Assembly (NCBI GenBank): GCA_030043455.1
Contig: JASHXQ010000026.1
Coordinates: 1-12,129 of the forward strand
Length of the DNA: 12,129 nucleotides
Direction of reading: 5' to 3'
From: Nitrososphaerales archaeon
GTDB taxonomy: Archaea; Thermoproteota; Nitrososphaeria; Nitrososphaerales; CADDZS01
A program made the translations under genes and the position numbers. Under the pieces are notes generated by a model. The model was given only the letters and a program-made list of their open reading frames with translations, did not search any database and was not told where the DNA came from. How positions within the stretch are numbered: position 1 is the first letter of the stretch; every line of letters begins with the position of its first letter. Below are positions 1-6,090 of this stretch, piece by piece.

Positions 1-1280
1 TAAGTGCTGTAACTGGTGGATGTGGAATTAGAGGAAGTACTCGAGGTAATCACAATCGGCGGCGAGCTTGGAGTCCAGTTGAAACTAGTGTAACCCACAG
101 AACTGTTGTAATCTACTGTGACATCATACACACCGGGAATCCATGGTAAACCTGATCCACCCGCAGCGAATGCGCCGTAGAAAGATCCGGAAGATCCGAC
201 GAGTGAGCTCAAAGACTCTACCACAGTGCTATTCGGGTCAGTCACCAAGATGGACGCGTTGGTATCGTTGGAAGAAGGTACTGGATATACTTGCCCTAAG
301 AGATACACCGTTTCGTTCCCCATGTAATAGCCCTGGCCCGGTCGCACTGACACGGAGGTAGTCACATTACCTGCGTCAGGCCTAGGAGATCCGGGAGCAT
401 TAGGAGTCGCAGCGCAAACCGGAAGAGACATTACCTGCCCAATACTAATCGAAGAGAAGCTAGCGTTGGACGTTCCCTGATTTTGCAAAGTGAGTGAGAA
501 AGAGTTGGGAGCGACACTAACTCCGGTCACAACAACCTTTCCGGTCGAGTTCGCAGTAACCCAAGTCTGATTTTGGATCTCGTTCAACCTCGCACCTTTG
601 ATCTCAAGATTTCTGTTCCACACGTTTTGCGGAATCGGCAGGCTTCTGGCCTCAGGGACCAACACGTAGGACACAGAAGTACCATTTTGATAGGGGATAA
701 CCTCCGGACTCAAGTCAACGAGCACTCCAGAGGAATTACCGGTGCTAACAGCAATACCACCCACGATCGGAACACTAATCCTGTTAGCGGGCACATACGC
801 AGTGACATTGACACCATTCAGGGTAACAGCTGCGGAAGTGATGTTAAACGCAATCAGATTGAACACACCCGTCTGTACTTCAGCGCTTCCCAACGTCAGA
901 CTGACGTTGACGAGGCTCATCAAGTCAACGCTTCCTGAGTCTGCCACCTGATACCACCCATCTTCGTTCCCCGCATCGGCCACATGCACCTGCACGTTAG
1001 AATAAGAGATGAATACATCAGTAACTCCCGGAGGAACGATCGGCGGATCCGTGAGAGAGACTCCCAGAATTCCGGTCGGTCCAGTATAGGTCGAGGTGGA
1101 TGAACCTCCGGAAGAGATCGTCACGGTATCTGAAGATGAAAGGGTGGAGGTAGTCGAAATTTCACTGACGTTCGAACCCGCCTGGAAAAGGGTAACACCT
1201 AGCATTAATGCGATGACAATGACCGATCCGACGACAGCCGCGACAAACACGGGCCGCTTGGAATGAGAGGTCTCGGACAT
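1..1280 (-). CDS. Surface protein with DUF4382 and Ig-like domains (3' end cut by window edge)
   Basis: An open frame of 426 codons runs from the ATG at 1280 off the left edge without a stop. Residues 1-8 are polar, residues 9-31 form a hydrophobic anchor or signal segment, and residues 36-66 are a Ser/Thr-rich linker. Residues about 69-190 match the DUF4382 pattern: a start like GILGVSLTDPP, then VFISYSNVQVHV, GWYQV, SVDLMSL, and TGVFNLIAFNITSAAV. Residues 250-285 resemble a CARDB-like beta sandwich. Residues 310-402 look like the Ig-like domain common in thaumarchaeal S-layer-type proteins (GNETVYLLGQV, ILVTDPNST, PGVYDVTVDYN). From about 408 a second Ser/Thr stalk begins, so a C-terminal membrane anchor is probably missing beyond the edge. 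There are many N-x-S/T sequons. It is presumably exported and cell-surface bound; ligand unknown. An in-frame ATG at 1358 is possible, but 1280 places the hydrophobic segment near the N-terminus. It lies 131 bp downstream of the thermopsin gene on the same strand. Confidence 0.5.
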   Translation of the reverse strand, partial: MSETSHSKRPVFVAAVVGSVIVIALMLGVTLFQAGSNVSEISTTSTLSSSDTVTISSGGSSTSTYTGPTGILGVSLTDPPIVPPGVTDVFISYSNVQVHVADAGNEDGWYQVADSGSVDLMSLVNVSLTLGSAEVQTGVFNLIAFNITSAAVTLNGVNVTAYVPANRISVPIVGGIAVSTGNSSGVLVDLSPEVIPYQNGTSVSYVLVPEARSLPIPQNVWNRNLEIKGARLNEIQNQTWVTANSTGKVVVTGVSVAPNSFSLTLQNQGTSNASFSSISIGQVMSLPVCAATPNAPGSPRPDAGNVTTSVSVRPGQGYYMGNETVYLLGQVYPVPSSNDTNASILVTDPNSTVVESLSSLVGSSGSFYGAFAAGGSGLPWIPGVYDVTVDYNSSVGYTSFNWTPSSPPIVITSSTSSNSTSTSYST

Positions 1281-1315
1281 AGAATGTACGCTTCGGAGCA
1301 ATCGTATGGAAAACT

Positions 1316-1325
1316 GACATAAAGC
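1316..1325 (-). promoter_or_regulatory. Possible TATA element for the DUF4382 surface protein
   Basis: On the minus strand the sequence GCTTTATGTC is centred about 40 bp before the ATG at 1280. That would give a leader of roughly a dozen bases if transcription starts about 26 bp after the box. The match to an archaeal TATA box is weak. There is no T-tract behind the thermopsin stop at 1412, so readthrough from that gene is an alternative. Confidence 0.5.
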
Positions 1326-1411
1326 AAAACTTGCCGAAATCCGAAAACGGAGAGTCATCCCTGAGGTAATGTCTGAACCGATATGCCATCCGGAATCCGG
1401 GGCTGGAATTC

Positions 1412-2968
1412 CTATCGATCTAACTTTTTGCGTCGCACGAGAAGAGCAGCAGTAACAACCATCACGGCTGCAACAGTTGCAATTGTGAGAAAGTAGCCGT
1501 TGGAAAGCTCGCTAGCCCCGGAATTTGTAGACGAAGATAATGATGATGAAGAGCTAGTCGTTATGATACTCGAAGATGATACGGTTGAAGATGCTGAAGT
1601 GCTCGAAGTGGTGGTCGTCGTAGTTAGATTCGATTGTTCACCGAGATAGACATAGTTAGGCGTACCGATGGCAACTGACGCCGTACCATTCCCCAAGTAA
1701 TTCACGTGCAAATCGTCAGCTGTTTCTCCAGTATCACCACCGAAACTGTAGTATGAGGGGAACGGAACGAACTGAGTACCGTTGAGATAAAAGAGACCAA
1801 GCGTGGAGCTCATTTGAGTAAAGTTGGTCTCTTCCAGATTGCCTTCGCCGCAAAACACGAGTTCGATATCATAGAAAGTCCCGATCGGAGTCGACGCATT
1901 ACCGTCGACGTAAAAAAACGCCTGCTGTACGCCCGGGTCGCTGATCGTGACATTATCGAACCAGTACACCGGAGTTGCACCCGAAGATCCGTTGAGGAGT
2001 GCCTGATTCCCGAAATTAACTAGGATTCCTTGCCCCTGGACCAAGGACTCATTGAGAAGTAGCTTGATGTCAAATGGTGTAACATACGTGTAGTTGTTAG
2101 TACCGTAAGCGTAATAGTACAACCCTTGGCTTGTGTTATCCCCCGTGGGAAACACCGAATTGCCATTTGGTGAAGTGACGGTCGAATTGGAGAGCAGTCC
2201 GTTGAGATCCGTATTATTCCACACGTTATCATTGTAAGAAATCTCATGAACACTCGTTACGAAATCAGGAGAATTTTGGACCCAGTAATCCTGCTCGGAT
2301 CCGTTTTCACCTAGAGCCACAAGCTCCGCATTGAGCTGCAACGTCGCTCCCGAGACAGTATCGCTCACCGTGGGAGCGGAGGAGTTGTAAGCCTGAATTG
2401 AAGAAACGTTTGCAACTCCTGCAACGCTAGAAGTCTGAATTACGTAGGGGACGGCATTTCCCGAAGCGTTGTAGAGCCCGAAAGAGGCGAGCCCCGTGGG
2501 TTCCGGAGGGGTGATCGGACCTGCTACATAGGGGGTAAAGGGGTAAGTTATGGTGGAGAAGGTAACATTGGCAGTCCCGGATGCTTGGCCGTCAAAGAAC
2601 ACGAGATAGTACGCCCCTAGAGAAACTTGGAAATCTCCCTCCGCGCTCGTGCCGTTTTGCAAGTTGATCGAGTTGGAGATGTCATCCGTGTTGGAGGTGT
2701 TGAAGATGTTGAACTGATTGGTATTCATCAGCGCGCTGGAAATGGAGACATTGCTCGTGACAGAATAGACGAGCCACGTTGAATTGGACATACTTTCGAT
2801 TTCCAGTGGGACAAAGTATCCATTCGGAATGGTGATCGACTGCGCCGCCGGGAGTTTACCGAAAGGAGAACCGTTGGAGAATGAGGCATCAGTCATGAGG
2901 TGAACTCCCGGAGCTAGTAGCAGTATGACGAGTACCCCGATTGCCATACTCCAGTAAAGAGACCTCAC
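1412..2968 (-). CDS. Thermopsin-family acid protease (peptidase family A5), membrane anchored
   Basis: A 518-residue protein. Residues 7-25 form a signal/anchor segment. Residues about 150-440 carry the thermopsin pattern: PTGLASFG (157-164), QLNAELVALG (211-220), YWVQNSPDF (228-236), NDNVWN (246-251), FDNVTI (337-342), PIGTFYDIELVFCGEG (361-376) and SFGGDTGETADDL (408-420). A Ser/Thr stalk spans 448-485, followed by a transmembrane helix at 490-511 and a basic tail RRKK. About two dozen N-x-S/T sequons suggest a glycosylated ectodomain. Thermopsins are secreted proteases active at acid pH, first known from Sulfolobus; here the enzyme is probably tethered to the outer face of the membrane. 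The start is GTG at 2968, because an in-frame TGA lies 18 bases upstream; AGGAAGAG precedes it. ATG at 2947 is the alternative. It is divergent from the gene at 3062. Family assignment is by pattern recall, and the catalytic residues of this family are not firmly known. Confidence 0.5.
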   Translation of the reverse strand: MRSLYWSMAIGVLVILLLAPGVHLMTDASFSNGSPFGKLPAAQSITIPNGYFVPLEIESMSNSTWLVYSVTSNVSISSALMNTNQFNIFNTSNTDDISNSINLQNGTSAEGDFQVSLGAYYLVFFDGQASGTANVTFSTITYPFTPYVAGPITPPEPTGLASFGLYNASGNAVPYVIQTSSVAGVANVSSIQAYNSSAPTVSDTVSGATLQLNAELVALGENGSEQDYWVQNSPDFVTSVHEISYNDNVWNNTDLNGLLSNSTVTSPNGNSVFPTGDNTSQGLYYYAYGTNNYTYVTPFDIKLLLNESLVQGQGILVNFGNQALLNGSSGATPVYWFDNVTISDPGVQQAFFYVDGNASTPIGTFYDIELVFCGEGNLEETNFTQMSSTLGLFYLNGTQFVPFPSYYSFGGDTGETADDLHVNYLGNGTASVAIGTPNYVYLGEQSNLTTTTTTSSTSASSTVSSSSIITTSSSSSLSSSTNSGASELSNGYFLTIATVAAVMVVTAALLVRRKKLDR

Positions 2969-3000
2969 ATTCTCTTCCTTGCGTCAAAGAGACTCGTAAG

Positions 3001-3013
3001 GATATTTTATAGG
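3001..3013 (-). promoter_or_regulatory. TATA box of the thermopsin gene
   Basis: On the minus strand CCTATAAAATATC gives a near-ideal archaeal TATA box centred at 3007, 39 bp before the GTG at 2968. Initiation about 26 bp downstream would leave a leader of about a dozen bases that contains the purine-rich AGGAAGAG. This is the clearest TATA box in the window. The same AT block could also serve the rightward gene at 3062. Confidence 0.5.
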
Positions 3014-3061
3014 TTAAGTTTGTGCCAGTGAAGGAAACAAATTCAGGAGTAAAATACTGGA

Positions 3062-3793
3062 GTGCAGCTCTCTACGGTCGATTGTTGGGACGATTTTGTA
3101 AGGGGGGTAAAAAGTGGCTGCTGCTCCAGCGCGGCTTATGATCGGGTAAAACCCGGCGTCGAACCTTGGAACGGCTTCCAGCTCGAGCGACCCCAGAAAT
3201 TTCACAGGGGCATCCTTTTCATTCTGGAAGCTCCGCCTGCGGACTCAGATCACTACTTTCTGAAGGAAGAAACTGATGACACTCGCGACCGGTTGAGAAA
3301 GAAATTCTTCGCGGCGTTTCAGAGAGTGCCGAGTGCTCCCAAATTCCAGAATTTTGAGACCTTTGTGGAGGATTTTCTGAACGCAAACTGCTACCTACTA
3401 CCATCGTTCAGCTACGCTTGTGCGAACAAGGATGGAACTAATGCCAACCCCACGACGGGCATGGCGAAACACTCCGGAGAGGCACATCTGCAGCAAGCAA
3501 TCAAATGCCTCAAACCCAAGGTGATCGTGCTTATGGGGACGAGAGCTCTCGCCGCCGGGAGAGCAATGAAACTCGTGGTTGGAGATCTAGGGAACGAAAG
3601 TTTGGTGAACTATGCGAGTTTGAAGCCCTACTTCTCCCAAGCCCTTGGTTTTTCAGTCTCCACCTTTGTGACCTACTGGCCGATGAAAAGATCGAAGAGA
3701 GCGGATCCCTCCGGAAAGATGGTGAACAATTACGATGCGATGTTAATCCCGACATTGACCAGGTCCTTTGAGACACTTTACTCTACTGCTTAA
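3062..3793 (+). CDS. Divergent uracil-DNA glycosylase superfamily protein
   Basis: A 243-residue soluble protein. Its layout resembles family 4-type uracil-DNA glycosylases, which remove uracil from DNA for base-excision repair: an N-terminal segment with a Cys pair (C20, C21) followed by VKPG (29-32); GILFILEAPP (50-59) in place of the usual active-site GEAPG; NANPTTG (127-133); then AIKCLKPKVIVLMGTRAL (146-163), a typical UDG-fold strand-helix. Residues 201-213 (TFVTYWPMKRSKR) sit where the C-terminal His-Pro-Ser motif is expected, but HPS is absent. Six cysteines occur (8, 20, 21, 110, 120, 149), yet not in the usual four-Cys iron-sulfur spacing. Fold membership is likely; activity and substrate are uncertain. 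The start must be GTG 3062, since an in-frame TAA lies 12 bases upstream. Its 3' end overlaps the convergent DUF1330 gene by 11 bp. Confidence 0.5.
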   Translation: MQLSTVDCWDDFVRGVKSGCCSSAAYDRVKPGVEPWNGFQLERPQKFHRGILFILEAPPADSDHYFLKEETDDTRDRLRKKFFAAFQRVPSAPKFQNFETFVEDFLNANCYLLPSFSYACANKDGTNANPTTGMAKHSGEAHLQQAIKCLKPKVIVLMGTRALAAGRAMKLVVGDLGNESLVNYASLKPYFSQALGFSVSTFVTYWPMKRSKRADPSGKMVNNYDAMLIPTLTRSFETLYSTA

Positions 3794-4088
3794 GGTCGCC
3801 CTCAGTACCTTCCACGATCACCGCGCTGTAATCCCCGCCCAAGAACCGATGCTTTGCGGCTTCTTGGTACCCCGGATTATTGTACCAGGCTCTCGCTTCT
3901 TCTGAGGTAGAAAATTTCAGTATGCCCACCCCTTCTACCTCTGGGCCTTCTTTGGTCTCACACTTACCGAATCTCGCGAGCCACTGGATGCCGGGTGAGG
4001 CGATGTGACTAGATGCCTGCTTAAGATACTGATCTAGTTCAGTCTGGTTGCGAGTACGAAATTTAGTAAAGACGATGTACGCTGGCAT
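3783..4088 (-). CDS. DUF1330 family protein (dimeric alpha/beta barrel)
   Basis: A 101-residue protein starting MPAYIVFTKF. The family signature is clear: MPAYIVF at the N-terminus, a central segment beginning GVGILKFSTSEEARAWYNNP (residues about 55-74, with the characteristic ARAWYNxPxYQEA), and a C-terminal strand SAVIVEG. DUF1330 proteins are small ferredoxin-like-fold proteins of the dimeric alpha/beta-barrel superfamily, and their role is not established. ATG 4088 is chosen over a longer TTG start at 4130 because homologues begin MPAY; an AT-rich AAATATC lies 23-31 bp upstream and would suit leaderless transcription. The gene is last in the leftward series and 65 bp behind the Nudix-like gene. 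Its TAG stop lies inside the end of the convergent UDG-like gene. Confidence 0.5.
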   Translation of the reverse strand: MPAYIVFTKFRTRNQTELDQYLKQASSHIASPGIQWLARFGKCETKEGPEVEGVGILKFSTSEEARAWYNNPGYQEAAKHRFLGGDYSAVIVEGTEGDLKQ

Positions 4089-4153
4089 GATCTGTTCCAG
4101 ATCTTCCAGAGATATTTGATGATTCTGCAACCGATCGGTAGGTGATGGAAGCT

Positions 4154-4771
4154 TCAGAATTTCGGAACCTTACCCACGTTTTGATTTTTAGAGACCTTTT
4201 CGCGAAGATCAAACAGGTCTCGAATAAAGTCGTCGTTCCATCCAAAGTCTTTTGTCAGAAAATCTTTCTTTTTCTTCGCGAACGAAAGATCCTGCCACCA
4301 CTTGGGAACTTGCAGGTCCTTGGTGGCTTTTCTCACCTTCACGTCGTAGGCAAAGGCTAGGTCCCAATGGTTGTTCCCGGGGTACCAGTCGGACGGAGAA
4401 TTATAAGAAAAAATTTGCGGCCCTTTCTTGGAGAGAGAATAATCCCCAATGCCCACTTGATCCTCCATTATCCTGCGGATGGCCTCTTCTGGGTGCTCCC
4501 CTTCTCTCAAGTATGTCGAGGGCAATCTCCACTGACGGTAAGCTTCTTGTAACTCCTTCTCAGAGTATGATTTCCAACCCGAAATCCACTCGGAAAGCCA
4601 TTTGTCGTCCGGTCTTGGGAGGCCCAGCAACACCCCTTTCTTCCCGGGTCGCCTCACAAGAGCAAAGACGCTGATGCACATTCCGGCAGCTGGCGCGTCC
4701 TCATAGTGATCTGTGGGGCCATATCTGGCAAATCTGTACCTTGCTCTGGGGACCTGTTTTGTCGAAGACAT
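4154..4771 (-). CDS. Nudix hydrolase-like protein with degenerate Nudix box
   Basis: A 205-residue protein. Residues 30-145 have the Nudix fold order: strand MCISVFALVRRPGKKGVLLG (31-50), WRLPSTYLREGEHPEEAIRR (81-100) continuing IMEDQVGI (101-108), and a later strand HWDLAFAYDVKV (135-146). Compared with a canonical box (GG..E.GE..eeA..REl.EE.G), GE, EEA, one Arg and the final G remain. However, GG is ST, the RE pair is RR, and EE is ED. Since those acidic residues normally bind metal, it may be inactive, have an unusual substrate, or act as a binder. The C-terminus (150-205) is Lys- and Trp-rich (WW at 158-159, KKKK at 166-169). ATG 4771 is supported by a possible TATA (GTAATATG on plus, 4803-4810) 33-40 bp upstream. 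It lies 48 bp downstream of the winged-helix gene. Confidence 0.5.
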   Translation of the reverse strand: MSSTKQVPRARYRFARYGPTDHYEDAPAAGMCISVFALVRRPGKKGVLLGLPRPDDKWLSEWISGWKSYSEKELQEAYRQWRLPSTYLREGEHPEEAIRRIMEDQVGIGDYSLSKKGPQIFSYNSPSDWYPGNNHWDLAFAYDVKVRKATKDLQVPKWWQDLSFAKKKKDFLTKDFGWNDDFIRDLFDLREKVSKNQNVGKVPKF

Positions 4772-4819
4772 TCTTGGCTTGTCTCAGATCCCTTAGGCGC
4801 GAGTAATATGGTCATCGAA

Positions 4820-5491
4820 TTATCCATTCAGAAAATCCCTGCCCTTTTCCGTGATGGAGTATGAGAAAGGTCGAGTGGTGACATCACGTTCCACCAGACC
4901 GTCATGATAGAGGGAGTTCATCATCCTGGCAGTGTGCTCGCGCGTGCGGCCGATCTTTACCCGAATTTCCTTGGCGCTGATTTTTCCCCGACCCTCGAAT
5001 ACCAAACGGAGAGCCTCCATCTCCGTCACGCCCAGCTTCTTGTCCGGTTCTGGTCTGTCTATTTGCGACGGGATTCTGATTCCTGCTTGCAAACCAATTC
5101 TTTCAGGAGAGGGTCGTTCAGGGTTATCGAACGAGCTCGAGTTTTCATTTGTCCTGGAGTACGCGATCGGGCTGAGAGCTACTGCTTCGCGTGGAGCTCT
5201 GGAAGCTCGCAGCTCCAGGATCTCCAGCTTAACTTTCTGATCGACCAATTGCTCCTCCAGTCTCCGGAGTCTTTGAGTAAATTCAGAAACCACGGCGGAC
5301 ACCTGCACGGCAAGATCATCTTCCACCGGTGGTGATGCCTGAACTTCGTGATATGCCGTCTTGAACCGCTTATTCCAAGAATAAGCAAGAGATATCACAA
5401 GAGCTACTGAAACGATGGAAATCCCGAATGAAATTAGCGTGATATATTCGTCAAAGGGAATCGCCATCACGTCAGGGCAAGGAAATATCAC
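4820..5491 (-). CDS. Membrane-anchored winged-helix DNA-binding protein
   Basis: A 223-residue protein with three parts. Residues about 17-37 form a transmembrane helix (ITLISFGISIVSVALVISLA). Residues 58-96 are a predicted coiled coil with heptad Leu/Val (AVVSEF..RLRRLEEQLVDQKVKLEILELR). After a polar linker (100-150), residues 152-223 form a winged helix-turn-helix of MarR-like type: VTEMEALRLVF, ISAKEIRVKIGRTREHTARM as the HTH, LYHDGLVERD, and a wing ending SYSITEKGRDFL. It probably binds DNA as a dimer while tethered to the membrane, perhaps as a signal-responsive regulator; the signal and targets are unknown. The start is GTG 5491, which overlaps the TGA of the upstream gene by 4 nt (GTGA), implying coupled translation. 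ATG at 5467 (MAIPFDEY) is also plausible; neither has a good Shine-Dalgarno sequence. Confidence 0.5.
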   Translation of the reverse strand: MIFPCPDVMAIPFDEYITLISFGISIVSVALVISLAYSWNKRFKTAYHEVQASPPVEDDLAVQVSAVVSEFTQRLRRLEEQLVDQKVKLEILELRASRAPREAVALSPIAYSRTNENSSSFDNPERPSPERIGLQAGIRIPSQIDRPEPDKKLGVTEMEALRLVFEGRGKISAKEIRVKIGRTREHTARMMNSLYHDGLVERDVTTRPFSYSITEKGRDFLNG

Positions 5492-5895
5492 ACAATAAGC
5501 TTTCGCTCGCGGGTCGCGAATGTTTCTACATACTCTTGCATCGCTTCTAGTACGCGTATCTGATCTTCGGCTGCGGGCCTCGCCTCTTTGAGCTCAGCTA
5601 ACATTCTGGTATTCCGGATTAGATGGTTCACGTCCGTCTGGCTGATCAGATTTAGATAAGAAAGTAGGAAGATCGAATATACCGCAGCTTCAGCATTGTG
5701 CCTTGCTTGCTTGAGAGTGCGAGCAAAAGCTCCCTTGCTCACTTTGCGTTTCTCTCGGAGGGTTCTCTTGTATTCTAGATTCCCGTCCTCCTTGGATGCG
5801 AGTAACGTGTCGAGCTGCACTTCAGTGATGCTGCTCTTTCGTAAAAGAAAAGTAGCGATGATATCCTTTCTGATTTCTTCCAGCAATTCTGTCAA
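5488..5895 (-). CDS. Helical protein, possible DNA-binding partner of the winged-helix protein
   Basis: A 135-residue, charged, almost wholly helical protein without a membrane segment or signal peptide. Residues 36-60 are very basic (YKRTLREKRKVSKGAFARTL), followed by KQARHNAEAAVYSIFLLSYLNLIS (62-85). That pattern recalls a winged-helix recognition region, but I cannot name a family. The C-terminal half (95-133) looks coiled-coil-like. Only TTG codons are available as starts: 5895 and 5886 are the candidates, and an in-frame TAA lies 33 bases upstream of 5895. It is the first gene of the leftward series, coupled by a GTGA overlap to the membrane winged-helix gene, so the two products probably act together. 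It is divergent from elf1 across 195 bp. Confidence 0.5.
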   Translation of the reverse strand: MTELLEEIRKDIIATFLLRKSSITEVQLDTLLASKEDGNLEYKRTLREKRKVSKGAFARTLKQARHNAEAAVYSIFLLSYLNLISQTDVNHLIRNTRMLAELKEARPAAEDQIRVLEAMQEYVETFATRERKLIV

Positions 5896-6016
5896 TAGAT
5901 TCTGGCACCGGAATACAAAAACGTATTACAAATCCAAGCCCAACAAAAATGTAATTTCTAGGACGTTTTATGTGATATTTGCTCATATTTTGGAGATTTA
6001 CGAGCATAATAATACG

Positions 6017-6047
6017 AAATTCTTGCAAGCTGGCTAGCAACGAATTT
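6017..6047. repeat. Interrupted inverted repeat upstream of elf1 (operator or leader hairpin)
   Basis: Outer arms AAATTC (6017-6022) and GAATTT (6042-6047) are exact reverse complements. Inner arms TTGC (6023-6026) and GCAA (6037-6040) pair, as do AGC (6028-6030) and GCT (6033-6035), with an A-A mismatch (6027/6036), a bulged C at 6041 and a tiny central loop. That is 13 paired positions in 31 nt. Depending on the TATA used, it covers either the initiation region or the TATA/BRE, consistent with an operator. Confidence 0.5.
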
Positions 6048-6063
6048 ATGCGGAGGGGAGCAC

Positions 6064-6078
6064 GTGGATCGCCGGTAA
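6064..6078 (+). other. Possible 4-codon upstream ORF before elf1
   Basis: GTG GAT CGC CGG TAA follows a strong Shine-Dalgarno-like GGAGGGG (6052-6058) at 5-nt spacing and is in frame with elf1, ending 12 nt before its TTG. elf1 itself has only a weak AGAG upstream. It may be a leader peptide or a relic of an older start. This is weak evidence. Confidence 0.5.
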
Positions 6079-6090
6079 GAGACGAGAGTT

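Larger units (their letters stand above)
5896..6090. promoter_or_regulatory. Divergent promoter region between the helical-protein gene and elf1
   Basis: This is AT-rich compared with the flanking genes. For the leftward gene, minus-strand GTAATACG (about 5923-5930) lies 28-35 bp before TTG 5895 and could be a TATA element. For the rightward operon, candidates are CATAATAATACG (6005-6016) or GAATTTATG (6042-6050). A dyad at 6017-6047 lies between or over these. Which boxes are used cannot be decided from sequence alone. Confidence 0.5.

Noticed and set aside
1..120. Ser/Thr-rich codon runs resembling a tandem repeat (also 1500-1625)
   Set aside because: These encode the Ser/Thr stalks; the units are irregular at DNA level, so no true tandem repeat is claimed.
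1162..1389. Minus-strand 75-codon frame covering the gap between thermopsin and the DUF4382 gene
   Set aside because: It overlaps the start of the DUF4382 frame for over 100 bp in another phase, and its sequence shows no domain-like pattern.
1389..1412. Short inverted repeat (CCGGA-A-TCCGG and GGAAT..ATTCC) just after the thermopsin stop
   Set aside because: The arms are 5 bp with a 1-nt or 11-nt loop and no T-tract follows; it is not convincing as a terminator.
4252..5335. Plus-strand open frames of 140, 102 and 143 codons
   Set aside because: They are opposite the Nudix-like and winged-helix genes, whose protein features are clear; no domain pattern is visible in the plus frames.
5896..6090. 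Possible tRNA or structured RNA in the divergent intergenic region
   Set aside because: No cloverleaf or T-arm consensus is found; only the dyad at 6017-6047 stands out.
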